DNA from: H17-190 sp034435615
Lineage (GTDB): Bacteria > Chloroflexota > Dehalococcoidia > SM23-28-2 > HRBIN24
Direction: 5' to 3'
Assembly: GCA_034435615.1 (NCBI GenBank)
Contig: DAOTWZ010000042.1
Span: forward strand, 12,164-76,163
DNA length: 64,000 bases
The notes under the pieces are model-generated. The model was given only the letters and a program-made list of their open reading frames with translations, did not search any database and was not told the origin of the DNA. Every line of letters begins with the position of its first letter. Position 1 is the first letter of the stretch. Of this stretch, positions 26,970 through 34,013 are shown piece after piece. The position numbers were made by a program, and so were the translations under genes.

Positions 26970-27491
26970 TCATCTCTGGATAGGACATCTGGATATGGGT
27001 GAACTCTGCTTCACCGGGGTGGTGAACTCTGCTTCACCGGGGTGGTGAACTGGAGTGCACCGGGGTGGTGAAGTGTGCTTCACCGGTGAACTCTGCTTCA
27101 CCCCCTGGTAGACCTCGGTCCTGATGCCTCGCTGGGGCGTCTGGCGGTCGGGGCTCCGGTAGGTGGCGAGGTAGCCCAGCTCGGCGAGCCGTCGGAGGCT
27201 GTCCTTGGCCTGGCGGGGGGAGATGCCTGCCGCCCGGGCGAGGGTGGTGCTGGAGGCGAAGGTGGTCCTGGAGCGGCGGTCGGAGTAGGCGAGGATGAGG
27301 CCCAAGAGGCGGAGGTCCGAGAGGCGAAGCCGTCCGTCCAGGAGGGCGGCCACAGGGAAGCGGACCCACTTCCGTCCCGGTGCCCTGGGCTGCCTCCTGC
27401 CGCCCTTCTCTTGGCTCCCGGCCTCGGCGATGGGCCGGGTCTGGGCCAGCTCCTCTTTCGGTCGGCTTCCGTTTGTGTTAACCTTCTGCAT
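26970..27491 (-). CDS. Helix-turn-helix protein, possible replication initiator (HTH_36-like)
   Basis: A 173-residue protein. Residues about 40-125 match the winged-helix type seen in plasmid and phage replication proteins: KWVRFPVAALLDGRLRLSD, LLGLILAYSDRRSRTTF, SSTTLARAAGISPRQAKDSL and RRLAELGYL. The last 45 residues are encoded by five 18-base palindromic repeats and read as low-complexity repeats (PVKQSSPVKHTSPP). DNA repeats of this type in or beside a rep gene are characteristic of iteron origins. TTAACC and AAAGGAGG features precede the ATG region. The replication role is inference. Confidence 0.7.
   Translation of the reverse strand: MQKVNTNGSRPKEELAQTRPIAEAGSQEKGGRRQPRAPGRKWVRFPVAALLDGRLRLSDLRLLGLILAYSDRRSRTTFASSTTLARAAGISPRQAKDSLRRLAELGYLATYRSPDRQTPQRGIRTEVYQGVKQSSPVKHTSPPRCTPVHHPGEAEFTTPVKQSSPISRCPIQR
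26998..27102. repeat. Iteron-like array: five 18-base palindromes
   Basis: Units at 26998-27015, 27021-27038, 27044-27061, 27067-27084 and 27085-27102. Units 1, 2 and 5 are identical (GGTGAACTCTGCTTCACC); units 3 and 4 vary only in the centre, except that unit 3 has GCACC as its right arm. The first four are spaced by GGGGT (period 23), the last two abut. Each has 6-base inverted arms. The array is inside the 3' end of the HTH gene. Candidate origin iterons or autoregulatory operators. Confidence 0.8.
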
Positions 27492-27528
27492 AGGGCAATC
27501 GCCTCCTTTCCGTGTGGTGTGGTGCCGT

Positions 27529-27560
27529 CCAGGGGAGGGCTAGAGCCAGCCCTCCCCTGG
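27529..27560. terminator. Perfect 13-bp hairpin between two minus-strand genes
   Basis: CCAGGGGAGGGCT, loop AGAGCC, then the exact complement, 8 bases past the stop of the gene ending at 27568 and 38 bases before the HTH gene start. No T tract follows; it could partly terminate, or separate expression of the HTH gene from the upstream operon. Confidence 0.5.
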
Positions 27561-27567
27561 GGCTTCC

Positions 27568-27993
27568 TCAGCCAATCCGGACCACTCGCTCGGGCGGCAC
27601 CCATGCCCACGGCCAGCCTGGGGCATCGGGCTGCCTGTCGAAGTCCCGGAGCCTGAACCACGCCTCAGGCTGCCCGTCGAAGGTGCCTGGGACGCCCACC
27701 TCTCGGGCCCTGGAAAGGGCCAGGCTGTAGTGCTCGACGAGGCCAGGCACCACCTGGACGCCCACCTCCAGCCGGCGGGCACCAGCCCGCTGGGCTATGT
27801 CGAGGGCCTCGGCCGGGATGCTGAAGGCGTCGCCCTTGAGCCTCGGTCTGCCGCCAAGGGCGTAGGCCAGCACAACGGCTTCGTCCTCCAGGGAGAAGGT
27901 CACCTTGGCCACGACCACCTCCCTGCCTCCCAGGAAGGAGCGGCGGACAGTGATGACGAAGGGCGGCTTGGGGATGGACCTGGCGGTGGTCAT
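27568..27993 (-). CDS. Hypothetical protein, 141 residues
   Basis: No family recognised. The N-terminal half alternates hydrophobic and charged residues like beta strands (FVITVRRSFLGGREVVVAKV), the middle LDIAQRAGARRLEVG looks helical, and the C-terminus is Trp/Pro-rich. Its ATG overlaps the stop of the upstream 71-residue gene (ATGA), so they are co-translated within the mobile element. Confidence 0.6.
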   Translation of the reverse strand: MTTARSIPKPPFVITVRRSFLGGREVVVAKVTFSLEDEAVVLAYALGGRPRLKGDAFSIPAEALDIAQRAGARRLEVGVQVVPGLVEHYSLALSRAREVGVPGTFDGQPEAWFRLRDFDRQPDAPGWPWAWVPPERVVRIG

Positions 27994-28202
27994 GCCCTGG
28001 TCACCCCCTCATCGGCGTCGGCCTGGGCCTGGCGGCGGGACATCATCCGCCAGGTCCTTAGGGAGGTCTCCAGGGCGGCCAAGCTGGGGGCTATGAAGGC
28101 CTGGAAGGCCAGAAGCTCCTGGAGGTCGGCGGCACCCCTGAACCTCTCCCTCTGGCTGTAGGTGCCCCGGGCGGTATCGAGCTTGATGGTGATGGTCGCC
28201 AT
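27990..28202 (-). CDS. Hypothetical protein, 70 residues
   Basis: No family recognised. It starts MATITIKLDTARGTYSQRER, a beta-strand-like N-terminus, followed by an Ala/Leu-rich helix and a Met/Arg/Gln tail. I prefer the ATG at 28202 because GAGGAGG lies about 10 bases upstream; a GTG at 28214 abuts that motif. It overlaps the next gene by 4 bases. Confidence 0.55.
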   Translation of the reverse strand: MATITIKLDTARGTYSQRERFRGAADLQELLAFQAFIAPSLAALETSLRTWRMMSRRQAQADADEGVTRA

Positions 28203-28315
28203 TGGCTGCTGCACCTCCTCGATGGGTCTCCATCAGGAGAAGGGGTAGCAGCGAGGCGATTCTATTCAGCCTGGCAGCCAGGGGTTAGGGGGCAGGGGGG
28301 CGAGCCTCGCTCTAC

Positions 28316-29305
28316 CTAGCGGCTTAGACGCTGCCGTAGGAGCCTCAAGGCTTCCTGGAGGCGGCGGGAGACGGTGGGCTGGGAGAGTCGGAGGCGGCGG
28401 GCGACCTCCTGCTGGGAGAGCCCCTCCACGAGCGCCAGCCTGACGATGGCCCTCATCTCTTCGCTCAGAGTGGCCAGGGCCTCCTGAAGGTCCACCTTCA
28501 GCAGCACGACGTCCTCCTCCTGGACCGCCAGGGCGGGGGCCGAGGGCTGGGGATGCCCTTCTTCCTGGCCCTCCTCATGCAGGGGGGCTATCTGCCTCTT
28601 GGAGCGGGCGCTGTGGATGCCCCTGCCTAGCTCTTGTCTGAGCAGGCCCCTCACTCGCTCCAGGACGTGGGCTTCCGGCCCCAGGGCGGGCAGGGGCTGC
28701 CCCTCGACGACCAGGAAGCGGCGGGGGATGCCGGACCGGTCACGTCTAGCCTCAAGCTGGCTCAGGCCCCAGGCAGACTGGACGAGGGCGGTGGCGTCTT
28801 CGCCTCGCCTGACCAGTTGCTCCAGGAGAGGCCCAGTCCGGGGATGGCGATGGATGGCCTGCCGTAGGTCCTGGCCGGCGATGTGGTCCCAGCCTGCTTC
28901 GGCGGCCAGGGCTCGCTCCATCGTCCAGAAGATGAGGGCAGGCAGTCGAAGGGCCAGGGCGGTGCCGTTGCCCAGGGGGGCTATCGCCAGCCGCTCGGCC
29001 AGGTCCACATAGCAGGCGATGAAGGGAGGCGGGGCCTCGATGTCCCCAGCCTGCACCTGGCCCAGGGCTACTTGCCGTTGCAGCCCCAGGGCGTCCACCT
29101 CGCCTTCGCCCTTCAGCAGGACCCTCACCTGGTCATCGAACCTTGGCTCCAGGTCGCCCTCCTGGTGGACCAGAAGGGCGTAGGCCCAGCACCCCATCAC
29201 CTGGCGGTGGAGGGCTTCCGCCTCGGCCCGTAGGGCAGGGGGGTAGTAGGCGGGGTTGCCCCGGCTCTCCTCGACGAAGGCGACGATGTTCTGCCACACG
29301 TCCAC
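28316..29305 (-). CDS. Sigma-70 region 4-like HTH protein with an uncharacterised N-terminal domain
   Basis: A 329-residue protein starting at GTG with GGAGGGG upstream. The last 55 residues (LSEEMRAIVRLALVEGLSQQ, then EVARRLRLSQPTVSRRLQEA) are a classic sigma region 4/LuxR-type helix-turn-helix. The first 230 residues are helical and unrecognised, and no region 2 is evident. It may be a diverged sigma factor, an anti-repressor-like activator or a late-gene regulator. It is the first gene of the long minus-strand series of the element, so it may control the rest. A partial LexA-like palindrome lies 129 bases upstream. Confidence 0.65.
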   Translation of the reverse strand: MDVWQNIVAFVEESRGNPAYYPPALRAEAEALHRQVMGCWAYALLVHQEGDLEPRFDDQVRVLLKGEGEVDALGLQRQVALGQVQAGDIEAPPPFIACYVDLAERLAIAPLGNGTALALRLPALIFWTMERALAAEAGWDHIAGQDLRQAIHRHPRTGPLLEQLVRRGEDATALVQSAWGLSQLEARRDRSGIPRRFLVVEGQPLPALGPEAHVLERVRGLLRQELGRGIHSARSKRQIAPLHEEGQEEGHPQPSAPALAVQEEDVVLLKVDLQEALATLSEEMRAIVRLALVEGLSQQEVARRLRLSQPTVSRRLQEALRLLRQRLSR

Positions 29306-29433
29306 GCTGGCCCCTCCGTGGGCGGGAGGGCTGGGGCTGCCACACCGGGAGGCCAGAGATGCCGGCGGGGCGCCCCGGTCCCTCTCGCCCACCAGGGTAG
29401 CCCATCCCCTGGGCCTGGAGCAAGTGGCGGCTT

Positions 29434-29447
29434 CGAACGTATGTTGC
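29434..29447. promoter_or_regulatory. Partial LexA-like palindrome
   Basis: CGAACGTATGTTGC matches CGAAC-N4-GTTCG with two mismatches in the right arm. It is in the 276-base gap between the sigma-like gene and attR, which otherwise shows nothing I can name. The match could be chance. Confidence 0.3.
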
Positions 29448-29581
29448 CTGGACGGGGGCACGAGGGGCCTGGCATCATGGGGGCTGTCCTGGGGCGAGGG
29501 ACTGAGCGGCATTGTGGGCAGGGGGCCTGACTGAGCGCCCGGCTTGCCGGTGCTGGGGCAGGAAGCCGCTCTCGGTCTGCT

Positions 29582-29654
29582 CTGGTGGGCCCGGGAGGAT
29601 TCGAACCTCCAACCAACCGGTTATGAGCCGGCCGCTCTGCCGTTGAGCTACGGG
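29582..29654. repeat. attR: 73-base direct repeat
   Basis: Identical to 22128-22200. It lies within the intact tRNA gene, so integration regenerates a complete tRNA at this end. Confidence 0.9.
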
Positions 29655-29657
29655 CCC
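29583..29657 (-). tRNA. tRNA with CAU anticodon (Met or Ile2), CCA encoded
   Basis: A 75-base cloverleaf: acceptor GGGCCCG/CGGGCCC, D arm GCTC/GAGC, anticodon stem GCCGG/CCGGT with loop CTCATAA, T arm GGAGG-TTCGAAT-CCTCC, then A and CCA. The C-A mismatch of initiator tRNA is absent, so it is elongator tRNA-Met or the lysidine-modified tRNA-Ile2; the variable-loop sequence resembles Ile2, but I cannot decide. Its 3' end faces the mobile element and is the insertion site. Confidence 0.93.
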
Positions 29658-29711
29658 GCAGGCCCAAGACGATTGTATAACTCCGCCGGGCGGGGGCACA
29701 AGGTCGCCCCC

Positions 29712-30233
29712 TCACAGGAGGGCAGGGTAGAGGACGCCCGCCTCCGTGACGCGGGCAGAGGGGCTGAGGGTGTGGGGCTCCCAGCGCCCCCTGTCCAGGA
29801 TATGGCGCACCCCCACGCCCCGGGAGGTCAGGTAGTCGGCCAGGAGGAGGCGGTGGCAGCGAGCGTAGTGGGCCTCAGCGCACATGACAGCTGTGGTCCT
29901 GGCACCGGCCAGGACCAGGAGACGGTCCACCGCCTCCCGGAATTCGGGGGTGAGCATGTGGTCGGCGTAGGCGCGAAGGCCGGGGCTGCGCAGGCCGCCG
30001 TTGGGGGAGTGGGGCCCCAGGCCGCGGCGGCGTCCTCCCAGGGCCTCCAGGTGAAGGTAGTCCAGGCCCCGCCGGGCCAGCGCCGCGGCCAGGGCCTCCC
30101 CCCGGAAGTGGGGATGCCGCCGCGAGCTCGGGAAGCGCCTTATGTCCACCAGAAGGGCGATACTGTGGCCCTCCAGGAGCTCCAGGAACTCCTCCAGCCG
30201 ACGGTTGGAGTGGCCGACGGTGTAGAGGACTAC
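29712..30233 (-). CDS. DUF488 family protein, start codon not evident
   Basis: A DUF488 protein of unknown biochemical role. The family N-terminus VVLYTVGHSNRRLEEFLELL is encoded up to 30233, followed by DIRRFPSSRRHPHF and CAEAHYARCHRLLLADYL with conserved His and Cys. No ATG, GTG or TTG precedes this homologous region in frame: the codons are GTA GTC CTC after an in-frame stop, with GGGGAGG two bases before GTA. The first canonical codon is GTG at 30149, which would delete 28 conserved residues. A non-standard start, a base error or early decay are all possible. Confidence 0.75.
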   Translation of the reverse strand, partial: VVLYTVGHSNRRLEEFLELLEGHSIALLVDIRRFPSSRRHPHFRGEALAAALARRGLDYLHLEALGGRRRGLGPHSPNGGLRSPGLRAYADHMLTPEFREAVDRLLVLAGARTTAVMCAEAHYARCHRLLLADYLTSRGVGVRHILDRGRWEPHTLSPSARVTEAGVLYPALL

Positions 30234-30275
30234 GCCCTCCCCATGGGGCCCTCACCCCTTCCCGTGGAGCGGCGT

Positions 30276-31085
30276 CTAGCTGCCCTGGGCCGAGGGGTAG
30301 CGGGGCTGACGCTTCTCCTGGAGGGCGCGCAGCCCCTCTCGCACGTCCACATCGAAGAAGCCCAGCATCTCCAGGGCCAGCGACAGGTCGAAGGAGACGA
30401 GGCCGCCCAGACGCAGCCACTGGTTGAGGGCCCGCTTCGTCCAGCGGATGGCCCGCTGGGGCCCGTTGGCCAGCCGCCGCGCCACCTCCATGGCCCGGTC
30501 CATCAGCTCCTCATGGGGCACCACCATGCTCACCAGCCCTATCCGCTCCGCCTCCCGGGCGTCCAGCATCTCCCCTGTGAGCAGGTAGTACTTGGCCTTG
30601 GCCATGCCACAGAGGAGGGGCCAGATCATGCAGGCGTGGTCGCCAGCGGCTACGCCCAGGCGCACATGACCGTCGCCGAAGCGGGCCCGCTCCGAGGCGA
30701 TGGTGATGTCGGCCACCAGGGCGGCCGCCAGCCCCGCCCCCACGGCCACCCCGTTGATGGCGGAGACGATGGGCTTGCTGCAGTTCACCATGTTGTAGAC
30801 CAGGTCGTGGGCCTCCTTCATGACGGTGCGGAGGATCAGCTCCGGGTCCTGCAACTGGGACTCGATGAGGGTGAAGTCGCCGCCAGCGGAGAAGGCCTGC
30901 CCGGCGCCCGTTATCAGGGCCACTCGCACCTCGTCGTCCTGGTCGATGTCCAGCCAGATGCGGGTCAGCTCGTTGTGGAGGCGGGCGTCGGTGGCGTTGA
31001 ACTTCTCGGGCCGGTTCAGGGTGATGAGGGCGATGCCGTCCCTCTTCTCGATGATCATGTCGTGGTAAGAGCTGTAGTCTACCAT
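30276..31085 (-). CDS. Enoyl-CoA hydratase/isomerase family protein (copy 1)
   Basis: A 269-residue crotonase-fold protein. The oxyanion-hole segments are AFSAGGDFTL (about residues 64-73) and INGVAVGAGLAAALVADI (about 108-125). The usual paired catalytic glutamates are not obvious: the expected region reads RFGDGHVRLGVAAGD, so hydratase activity is uncertain. It starts MVDYSSYHDMIIEKRDG. A close tandem paralogue lies immediately upstream, at 31214. It probably acts on an acyl-CoA ester; the reaction is unknown. Confidence 0.85.
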   Translation of the reverse strand: MVDYSSYHDMIIEKRDGIALITLNRPEKFNATDARLHNELTRIWLDIDQDDEVRVALITGAGQAFSAGGDFTLIESQLQDPELILRTVMKEAHDLVYNMVNCSKPIVSAINGVAVGAGLAAALVADITIASERARFGDGHVRLGVAAGDHACMIWPLLCGMAKAKYYLLTGEMLDAREAERIGLVSMVVPHEELMDRAMEVARRLANGPQRAIRWTKRALNQWLRLGGLVSFDLSLALEMLGFFDVDVREGLRALQEKRQPRYPSAQGS

Positions 31086-31213
31086 CTCTTGCCCCCTTCG
31101 GACGTGAATTGCGGGTCTGGACTTCTCAGGCAACACCGAGTGCGGGCCAGGGCGGGTGGCCCCACGGGCGGGGCGGTCAGGGGCTCTCTGGCTGGCGGGC
31201 CCTCGGTCAACTC

Positions 31214-32044
31214 TCACCCTTTGCGCTCTGGCCCGCTGCCGCCCAGGGAGGGCCACCGTGGCTCCCGGCGCTCGCGTATGGCGCGGTAGCCCTCCTGGGC
31301 ATCGGCGTCCAGGAAGCCCAGCATCTCCAGGGCCACGGAAAGGTCGAAGGAGACGAGGCCGCCCAGGCGCAGCCACTGGTTGAGGGCCCGCTTCGTCCAG
31401 CGGATGGCCCGCTGGGGCCCGCTGGCCAGCCGCCGCGCCACCTCCATGGCCCGGTCCATCAGCTCCTCATGGGGCACCACCATGGTGATGAGGCCAATGC
31501 GCTCCGCCTCCCGGGCGTCGATCCAGTCGGCGGTGAGAAGGTAGTATTTGGCCTTGGCCATGCCGCAGAGGAGGGGCCAGATCATGCAGGCGTGGTCGCC
31601 GGCGGCCACTCCCAGACGCATGTGTCCGTCGCTCAGGCGGGCCCGCTCCGAGGCGATGCTGATGTCGGAGACCAGGGCGGCGGCGAGGCCGGCACCCATG
31701 GCCAGACCGTTGATGGCGGAGATGACGGGCTTGTCGCAGTTGACGATGTTGTAGACCAGGTCGCGGGCCTCTGGCAGGAGGAAGCTGCAGACGGCCTCCG
31801 GGTTGCCCAGGCTCTCCTCCAGGAGGCTGTAATCACCGCCGATGGAGAAGGAGTCGCCGGCGCCGGTGAGGACGGCCACCCGCACCTCGTCGTCTCGGGC
31901 GATGTCCAGCCAGACGCGGCTCAGCTCGTTGTGCATGCGGCTGGTGGTGGCGTTGAAGCGGTCGGGGCGGTTCATGGTGATGAGGGCGATGCCCTCTCGC
32001 TTCTCGATGACCAAGTCCTGGTAGGAGCCGTAGTCCACAGCCAC
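31214..32044 (-). CDS. Enoyl-CoA hydratase/isomerase family protein (copy 2)
   Basis: A 276-residue tandem paralogue of the preceding entry, GTG start with GAGGGAGC upstream. The oxyanion-hole segments are SFSIGGDYSLL and INGLAMGAGLAAALVSDI; the RLSDGHMRLGVAAGD stretch again lacks the classical Glu pair. The C-terminal third is nearly identical at DNA level to copy 1 (142 of 144 bases across 31341-31484), whereas the N-terminal half has diverged. Both are probably in one transcript with a 128-base gap. Confidence 0.85.
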   Translation of the reverse strand: MAVDYGSYQDLVIEKREGIALITMNRPDRFNATTSRMHNELSRVWLDIARDDEVRVAVLTGAGDSFSIGGDYSLLEESLGNPEAVCSFLLPEARDLVYNIVNCDKPVISAINGLAMGAGLAAALVSDISIASERARLSDGHMRLGVAAGDHACMIWPLLCGMAKAKYYLLTADWIDAREAERIGLITMVVPHEELMDRAMEVARRLASGPQRAIRWTKRALNQWLRLGGLVSFDLSVALEMLGFLDADAQEGYRAIRERREPRWPSLGGSGPERKG

Positions 32045-32169
32045 GTCGCTCCCTCCTCTCGTCTAGCCCGCCCCGGAGCGGGGCGGGCCAGCGGCGCGCC
32101 GTCCTGCGGGCCCGGCGTCGTAGCCGGCCGGGCGGGAGTCGGGGCCAGTGTAGCACGGGCGAGGGGGGC

Positions 32170-32658
32170 TTACAAGCCAGGGGGCTCCAGGGAGCGGAGG
32201 CGGCGGAGGAGGCTGCCCATCTCTATGGCGTTGACGGCCACCTCGTAGCCCTTGTTGCCACGGGGGCCGCCCGCCCGGTCGCGGGCCTGCTCCAGGGTGT
32301 AGCAAGCGAGGACGCCATGGAGGACGGGGACGCCGGTGTCCAGGGCCGCCTGCACCAGCCCTTGGGTGGCGCCCTGACAGACCAGGTCAAAGTGGCGGGT
32401 CTCGTGGCGTATGACGCAGCCCAGGGCGACGATGGCGTCGTAGCGGCCGGTCTGGGCGAGCCGCTTGGCCACCACCGGCAGCTCCAGAGAGCCGGGGACC
32501 CAGACGACGTCCAGTCGTTCCCGGTCGACGCCGTGCTGGGCGAAGGCCTCCAGGGCGCCGCTCAGGAGGCACTCCGTGACCTCACGGTTGAAGCGGGCAA
32601 CGACGATGGCGAAGGTGAGGCCATCGCCCTGGACATCGCCCTGGAAGAAGGCGCCCAC
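32170..32658 (-). CDS. ribH: 6,7-dimethyl-8-ribityllumazine synthase
   Basis: A 162-residue lumazine synthase, the penultimate step of riboflavin synthesis. FAIVVARFNREVT, VPGSLELPVVAKRL, ALGCVIRHETRHFD and FGVLACYTLEQA-like (HGVLACYTLEQA) blocks with GNKGYEVA near the end are diagnostic. GTG start at 32658 has GAGGGGG about 7 bases upstream and lies 13 bases after the ribBA stop, so it is co-transcribed with ribBA. Confidence 0.95.
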   Translation of the reverse strand: MGAFFQGDVQGDGLTFAIVVARFNREVTECLLSGALEAFAQHGVDRERLDVVWVPGSLELPVVAKRLAQTGRYDAIVALGCVIRHETRHFDLVCQGATQGLVQAALDTGVPVLHGVLACYTLEQARDRAGGPRGNKGYEVAVNAIEMGSLLRRLRSLEPPGL

Positions 32659-32671
32659 GCCCGCCGCCCCC

Positions 32672-33880
32672 TCAGTAGGGCATTTCGATGAGGTGACCCA
32701 GCTTGTCCCGCTTGGTCTCCAGGTAGCGCCAGTTGTAGGGGTTGGGGGTGGCCATGATGGGCACCCGCTCCACGATCTCCAGGCCGTAGCCCTCCAGCCC
32801 GGCCCGCTTGGCGGGGTTGTTGGTGAGGAGGCGCATTTTGCGCACGCCCAAGTCAAGGAGGATCTGCATGCCGATGCCATAGTCGCGACGGTCGGCGGGG
32901 AAACCGAGGGCCTCGTTGGCCTCCACGGTGTCCAGGCCGTGGGCGTCCTGCAGGGAGTAGGCGCGTATCTTGTTGTGGAGGCCGATGCCCCGCCCCTCCT
33001 GCCGCATGTAGAGGAGGACGCCCCTTCCCTCTTCAGCGATGCGCTGGAGGGCCAACTGGATCTGGTCGCCGCAGTCGCAGCGGAGGCTGCCGAAGACGTC
33101 GCCGGTGACACACTGGCTGTGGACGCGCACCAGCACCGGCTCCTCGGGAACGATCTCGCCCATGACCAGGGCCAGGTGCTCGTTGGGGTCGACGGCGCTG
33201 CGGTAGGCGATGGCCCGGAAGTCGCCGTAGCGGGTAGGCAGCCGAGCCTCTGCCACCCGCTCCACCAGTCGTTCCCGCTGGATGCGGTAGCGTATGAGCT
33301 GGTTGACGGTGATGACCTTGATGCCGTGGCGCTGGGCGAAGCGGCGGATCTTGGGCCAGCGCATCATGGTGCCGTCCTGGTTCATGAGCTCACACAGGAC
33401 GCCGGCGGGGTAGAGGCCGGCCAGGCGGCAGAGGTCCACCACCGCCTCGGTGTGGCCGGCCCGCACCAGGACGCCGCCCTCCCGGGCCCGCAGGGGGTAG
33501 ACGTGGCCGGGCATGACGAGATCCGCCGGTTTGGTGGCGGGGTCTATGAGGACGCGTATGGTCTGGGCACGGTCGTGGGCGGAGACGCCGGTGGTGGTGT
33601 TGTAGCGGGCGTCCACGGAGACGGTGAAGGCGGTGCCGTGCCGGGAGGTGTTGTGTCCGGTCATCATGGGTATGCCCAGGTAGTCAAGCCGTTCCCCCGT
33701 CATGGGGACGCAGATGATGCCGCTGGTGTAGCGGAGCATGAAGGCGATGTGCTCCGGGGTAACGAACTCGGCCGGGATGGTCAGGTCACCCTCGTTCTCG
33801 CGGGTCTCGTCGTCCAGGATGATGACGAAGCGTCCCTGGCGGTACTCCTCGATGGCCTCTTCGATGGTTGCCAGGGCCAC
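32672..33880 (-). CDS. ribBA: Bifunctional DHBP synthase / GTP cyclohydrolase II
   Basis: A 402-residue fusion. Residues 1 to about 200 form 3,4-dihydroxy-2-butanone-4-phosphate synthase (ILDDETRENEGDLTIPAE, RHGTAFTVS, GHTEAVVDLCRLAG). Residues about 205-402 form GTP cyclohydrolase II, with the zinc ligands in CVTGDVFGSLRCDCG and the RQEGRGIGL motif. GTG start. The 133-base gap to ribE contains a TATACT (minus strand, 33972-33977), so ribBA-ribH may have its own promoter. I see no FMN riboswitch. Confidence 0.96.
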   Translation of the reverse strand: MALATIEEAIEEYRQGRFVIILDDETRENEGDLTIPAEFVTPEHIAFMLRYTSGIICVPMTGERLDYLGIPMMTGHNTSRHGTAFTVSVDARYNTTTGVSAHDRAQTIRVLIDPATKPADLVMPGHVYPLRAREGGVLVRAGHTEAVVDLCRLAGLYPAGVLCELMNQDGTMMRWPKIRRFAQRHGIKVITVNQLIRYRIQRERLVERVAEARLPTRYGDFRAIAYRSAVDPNEHLALVMGEIVPEEPVLVRVHSQCVTGDVFGSLRCDCGDQIQLALQRIAEEGRGVLLYMRQEGRGIGLHNKIRAYSLQDAHGLDTVEANEALGFPADRRDYGIGMQILLDLGVRKMRLLTNNPAKRAGLEGYGLEIVERVPIMATPNPYNWRYLETKRDKLGHLIEMPY

Positions 33881-34013
33881 GGACAGCTCACCTCCGCGCC
33901 AGGGGAGGGACGGGGCTGGTGTGTCGTCCTGGTTCGTCAGGGCTCACGCTCCCGCAGCAAGCTCTGGCTATAGTATACCGCACGCGTGAGAGTAGGGGAT
34001 GCCAGGGGCGGCC

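Larger units (their letters stand above)
22128..29654. mobile_element. Integrative element inserted at a tRNA(CAU) gene
   Basis: A 7.5-kb insertion bounded by identical 73-base repeats (22128-22200 and 29582-29654). The right repeat is part of an intact tRNA; the left one is a remnant. The integrase lies beside the left end and reads inward. Cargo: small zinc-ribbon and hypothetical proteins, a putative replication HTH protein with iteron-like repeats, and a protein with a sigma-70 region 4-like C-terminus. No capsid, terminase, relaxase or type IV secretion genes are seen, so it is either a phage satellite, an integrative plasmid or a minimal genomic island. Boundaries are seen directly; the class is inference. 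Confidence 0.88.

Noticed and set aside
26743..26988. An 81-residue minus-strand ORF with an ATG start
   Set aside because: Its sequence is Arg/Pro-rich like an alternative-frame shadow. It covers the two hairpins and overlaps the better-looking open frame of the neighbouring gene.
26998..27102. CRISPR-like repeat array
   Set aside because: The units are palindromes with a constant 5-base GGGGT spacer and lie in a coding frame. There are no unique spacers and no cas genes.
33881..34013. FMN riboswitch before ribBA
   Set aside because: None of the conserved RFN element blocks can be found in the 133-base gap.
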